Of a stretch of DNA of 64,000 nt, positions 62,016 through 64,000 are shown piece by piece. The position numbers were made by a program, and so were the translations under genes. A model generated the notes under the pieces. The model was not told where the DNA came from. It searched no databases and saw only the letters and a list, made by a program, of their open reading frames with translations. How positions within the stretch are numbered: the stretch's first letter is position 1; every line of letters begins with the position of its first letter. The DNA is from Streptomyces luomodiensis (GTDB lineage: Bacteria; Actinomycetota; Actinomycetes; Streptomycetales; Streptomycetaceae), in the NCBI RefSeq assembly GCF_031679605.1, contig NZ_CP117522.1, positions 4,774,001 to 4,838,000 of the forward strand. The letters run 5' to 3'.

Positions 62016-62613
62016 TGCGTTGGGGTGACGTGTGACACATCCCCGCCGCCGATCCGGCGGTGTGACCCCGTCGTCATTGTGGCCACCGGTGCCGCCGCAC
62101 CGTCTCGTCCTCGGTTTCGCCTCGCTGATCTTTCTCCGGGGGCGTGCTTCCGGTCGGCTGTCCGTGGTGCATGACGGGCTCCCCTGCGGATTTCCCCATG
62201 ATCGTGCCGGGGCGCGCCCGTGCGGCGTTAGGCATCGCTCCGCCCCGGGCGGGTCGCGGCCCTTGCGGTGAGCTCCAGCAGCAGTGCCTGAAGCATCGAC
62301 GAGCGGTCGAAAGACGATGGGCCGGCGCATATGAGCTGAAGGGCGATCCGGAAGAGCCATCGGCGTATCAACTGACTGGTGCGCGCTTCCCCGTTCACTG
62401 CGTCCCCACCCCCGGTTGCGTGCCTGGCGCGCCATCACGTCCAAGTGGCGCGCCTACCATTGGAGGGCGTGGTGCCGGGATGGGCACAGGTGCGCCGCGG
62501 CGGACCGTGGGTACTCCGGGGGCCCGAAGCGGGCGCACTTCGGGTAAAGGCTTAGTAAAGCAGCCATCGACTCCTAGCATGAGTTCCACCGGAGGAACTC
62601 GATCGGGGGCGTC
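62016..62613. other. Long gene-free leader before the NsdA-like gene
   Basis: About 600 bp with no coding frame I can support. It holds two GGCGCGCC octamers exactly 21 bp apart (62,426-62,433 and 62,447-62,454). Near 62,545-62,580 an AT-richer promoter-like part contains GGTAAAGGCTTAGTAAAG and TAGCAT. No Shine-Dalgarno-strong small gene was seen. As a tRNA-adjacent region it might be an insertion point, but no second copy of the tRNA end was found. Confidence 0.5.
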
Positions 62614-63993
62614 ATGAGCAATCGCCGAGAGCCCAATCACCAGCTCGAGGCCTTACTCGCCGAAGCGCGGTTCTCGCGCAAGGGGCTGGCCCGGCGGGTG
62701 AGTGAACTCGCGGCCACGCAGGGGCTCAGCGTGCTCTGTGACCACACGTCCGTCGCTCGCTGGCTGTCCGGTTCGGTTCCCAGAGATCCGACCCCGACGC
62801 TTCTCGCCCAGGTGTTCTCGCACCACATCGGACGCACGGTGACACCTCGCGACCTCGGCATGGAAATGGCATCCGAGGACCAGACGATCGGCCTCCGCTA
62901 TCCCAGAACCCTGGGATGCGCCGTAGAAACGGTCACCCGCTTGTGGAGGTATGACGTGGAACGCCGCGGGTTTCTCACGGACTCGGTCTTCGCTGCCGGA
63001 GCCGTATCGGTCGCCAGCCGCGACTGGCTCATCGGCAGCCCGCGCGAAGACCTCAGTCAGCACAGCAGGTCCACTCGGGTGACGATGGCGGACGTGCGCG
63101 AAGTACGCGCGCTGGGCGATGAATTCGAGCGGCTCAGCCATGAGTTCGGGTCACAGCGGATCCGCCGGCACATGGTGAACTACCTGCGCTACGACGTCGG
63201 GCCGCTGCTGAAGAAATCCCGTACGGACACGGTGGGCCGGGCGCTGTTGCAGACCGCCGCGGAGTTCACCGCCTCGGCGGGCTATATGGCCATCGACTGC
63301 AATCAGCTGAATCTCGCCGAGCGCTACTACATCCAGGCTCTCGCCCTGGCCAGCGCCGCCGATTCACGGCATTACGGAGCGCAGGTGATGGCCACGCACA
63401 TGGGCCATCTCGCGCTCTACGCCGAGCATCCGGCCGAGGCGGTGCAGCTGGCCGAGGCGGCTCGGGCCGGGGGCCGGCAGAACGGCGAGCCCCTCGGCAT
63501 CGCGGTGTCCTGGGTGGTCGAAGCGCGCGGCCACGCCCGGATGGGCGACGCCCGAGCCTGCGGCCGGGCGCTGTCGGAGGCGGAACGGCACTTCGGCCGG
63601 TCGGGCCCGGCCCATGATTCACCGCCGTATCTGCGGTATTTCAAGGAGGCATATCTGGCGGATGCCTTCGCGCACTGCTTCAGGGATCTCAACCAGCCGA
63701 AGAAGGCCAGTGAGTACGCGATGGCCGCATTGCGCGATCTGCCCGCGACACATATGCGCCGACGGGCCATCAACACCGGGATTCTCGCGCATGCCAATCT
63801 GTCGAAGGACGAACCGGAGGAGGCCGCGCGGCACGGTCTCGAGGCGGTGCGGCTGACACGTCAGCTGCATTCCCCGCGGGCCTTTCGCCGGATCGCCCGG
63901 CTGCGCAAGCGTTTCGATCCGTACCGGCAGGCACCGGGCGTCGCCGCGTTCCTGGAGCAGGCCGACGGTCTTGTCGCGGACGCTGCTGTATGA
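62614..63993 (+). CDS. NsdA-like TPR-containing transcriptional regulator
   Basis: A 459-aa protein starting MSNRREPNHQLEALLAEARF with a helix-turn-helix-like part (LARRVSELAATQGLSVLCDH, then VARWLSGSVPRDPTP), and TPR-like helices later (LNLAERYYIQALALASAAD, MGHLALYAEHPAEAVQLAEA). This is the Streptomyces NsdA/regulator family; NsdA proteins negatively affect sporulation and antibiotics. The particular member is not identified. ATG 62614 has GGGGGC nearby. The stop is just inside the window. Confidence 0.82.
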   Translation: MSNRREPNHQLEALLAEARFSRKGLARRVSELAATQGLSVLCDHTSVARWLSGSVPRDPTPTLLAQVFSHHIGRTVTPRDLGMEMASEDQTIGLRYPRTLGCAVETVTRLWRYDVERRGFLTDSVFAAGAVSVASRDWLIGSPREDLSQHSRSTRVTMADVREVRALGDEFERLSHEFGSQRIRRHMVNYLRYDVGPLLKKSRTDTVGRALLQTAAEFTASAGYMAIDCNQLNLAERYYIQALALASAADSRHYGAQVMATHMGHLALYAEHPAEAVQLAEAARAGGRQNGEPLGIAVSWVVEARGHARMGDARACGRALSEAERHFGRSGPAHDSPPYLRYFKEAYLADAFAHCFRDLNQPKKASEYAMAALRDLPATHMRRRAINTGILAHANLSKDEPEEAARHGLEAVRLTRQLHSPRAFRRIARLRKRFDPYRQAPGVAAFLEQADGLVADAAV

Positions 63994-64000
63994 GCGGGGC

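Noticed and set aside
61895..62613. tRNA-Pro as attachment site of an integrated element
   Set aside because: No second copy of the tRNA end and no integrase were seen in the window.

Overview
The window is high-GC actinobacterial DNA and almost certainly the chromosome of a Streptomyces species. Codon third positions are strongly GC, GTG and TTG starts are common, and marker genes read as Streptomyces proteins: bldG, wblA, crp, a dTMP kinase fused to a transporter-like membrane domain, a Lys/Ala-tailed topA, and an NsdA-like regulator. The block from holB to the metallophosphoesterase (about 13,000-61,800) keeps the gene neighbourhood known from other actinobacteria, including the Mycobacterium tuberculosis Rv3644c-Rv3683 region. 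That comparison is from memory, not a search.

Layout. 1-4,610: two two-component modules, a PAP2 phosphatase and a double-GAF histidine kinase. 4,700-11,130: accessory genes, namely a motif-poor polyprenyl synthetase, a GH8 glycosidase, stress-type small proteins, a SigF-type sigma factor, a DUF4232 lipoprotein, a LysR regulator and tRNA-Thr. 11,200-28,750: a secreted peptidase-like hydrolase, then holB, tmk fusion, topA, a methyltransferase, a lipoprotein, hppA, and bldG with its anti-sigma partner. 28,800-36,560: a DEAD-type helicase divergent from bldG, convergent with a minus-strand Tad/Flp pilus operon (tadZ, tadA, tadB, tadC, a Flp-like pilin, TadE, TadG-like). 36,800-44,100: a HAD phosphatase, a structured intergenic region that may carry 6S-like RNA, a Fic-like protein, a P-loop ATPase, a decayed deacetylase pseudogene, an internally deleted SulP/carbonic anhydrase, and acsA. 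44,300-61,800: nhaA, a holin-like membrane protein, epoxide hydrolase, MarP protease, NUDIX, nth, crp, MBL-fold, NUDIX, RidA, DUF4177, two ArsA-type ATPases, wblA, a class A PBP, YqeY and a phosphoesterase. 61,890-64,000: tRNA-Pro and an NsdA-like regulator.

Genes that appear to work together: bldG with the downstream RsbW-like kinase (partner switching); the Tad operon, linked by 4-bp overlaps; the ArsA pair next to wblA and the PBP; and the nth-NUDIX-MarP run.

The most unusual signal is not a gene. Nearly twenty intergenic spots carry short tandem repeats (9-54 bp units). At eight or nine of them the repeat runs across the stop codon of the preceding gene, so the gene's last codons and stop are copied downstream: the histidine kinase, PRC-barrel, SigF, tmk, topA, lipoprotein, RsbW, helicase and RidA genes. 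In one place the opposite-strand Tad gene has no stop codon at the duplicated end. I propose this set of stop-spanning 3'-end minisatellites as the candidate undescribed feature.
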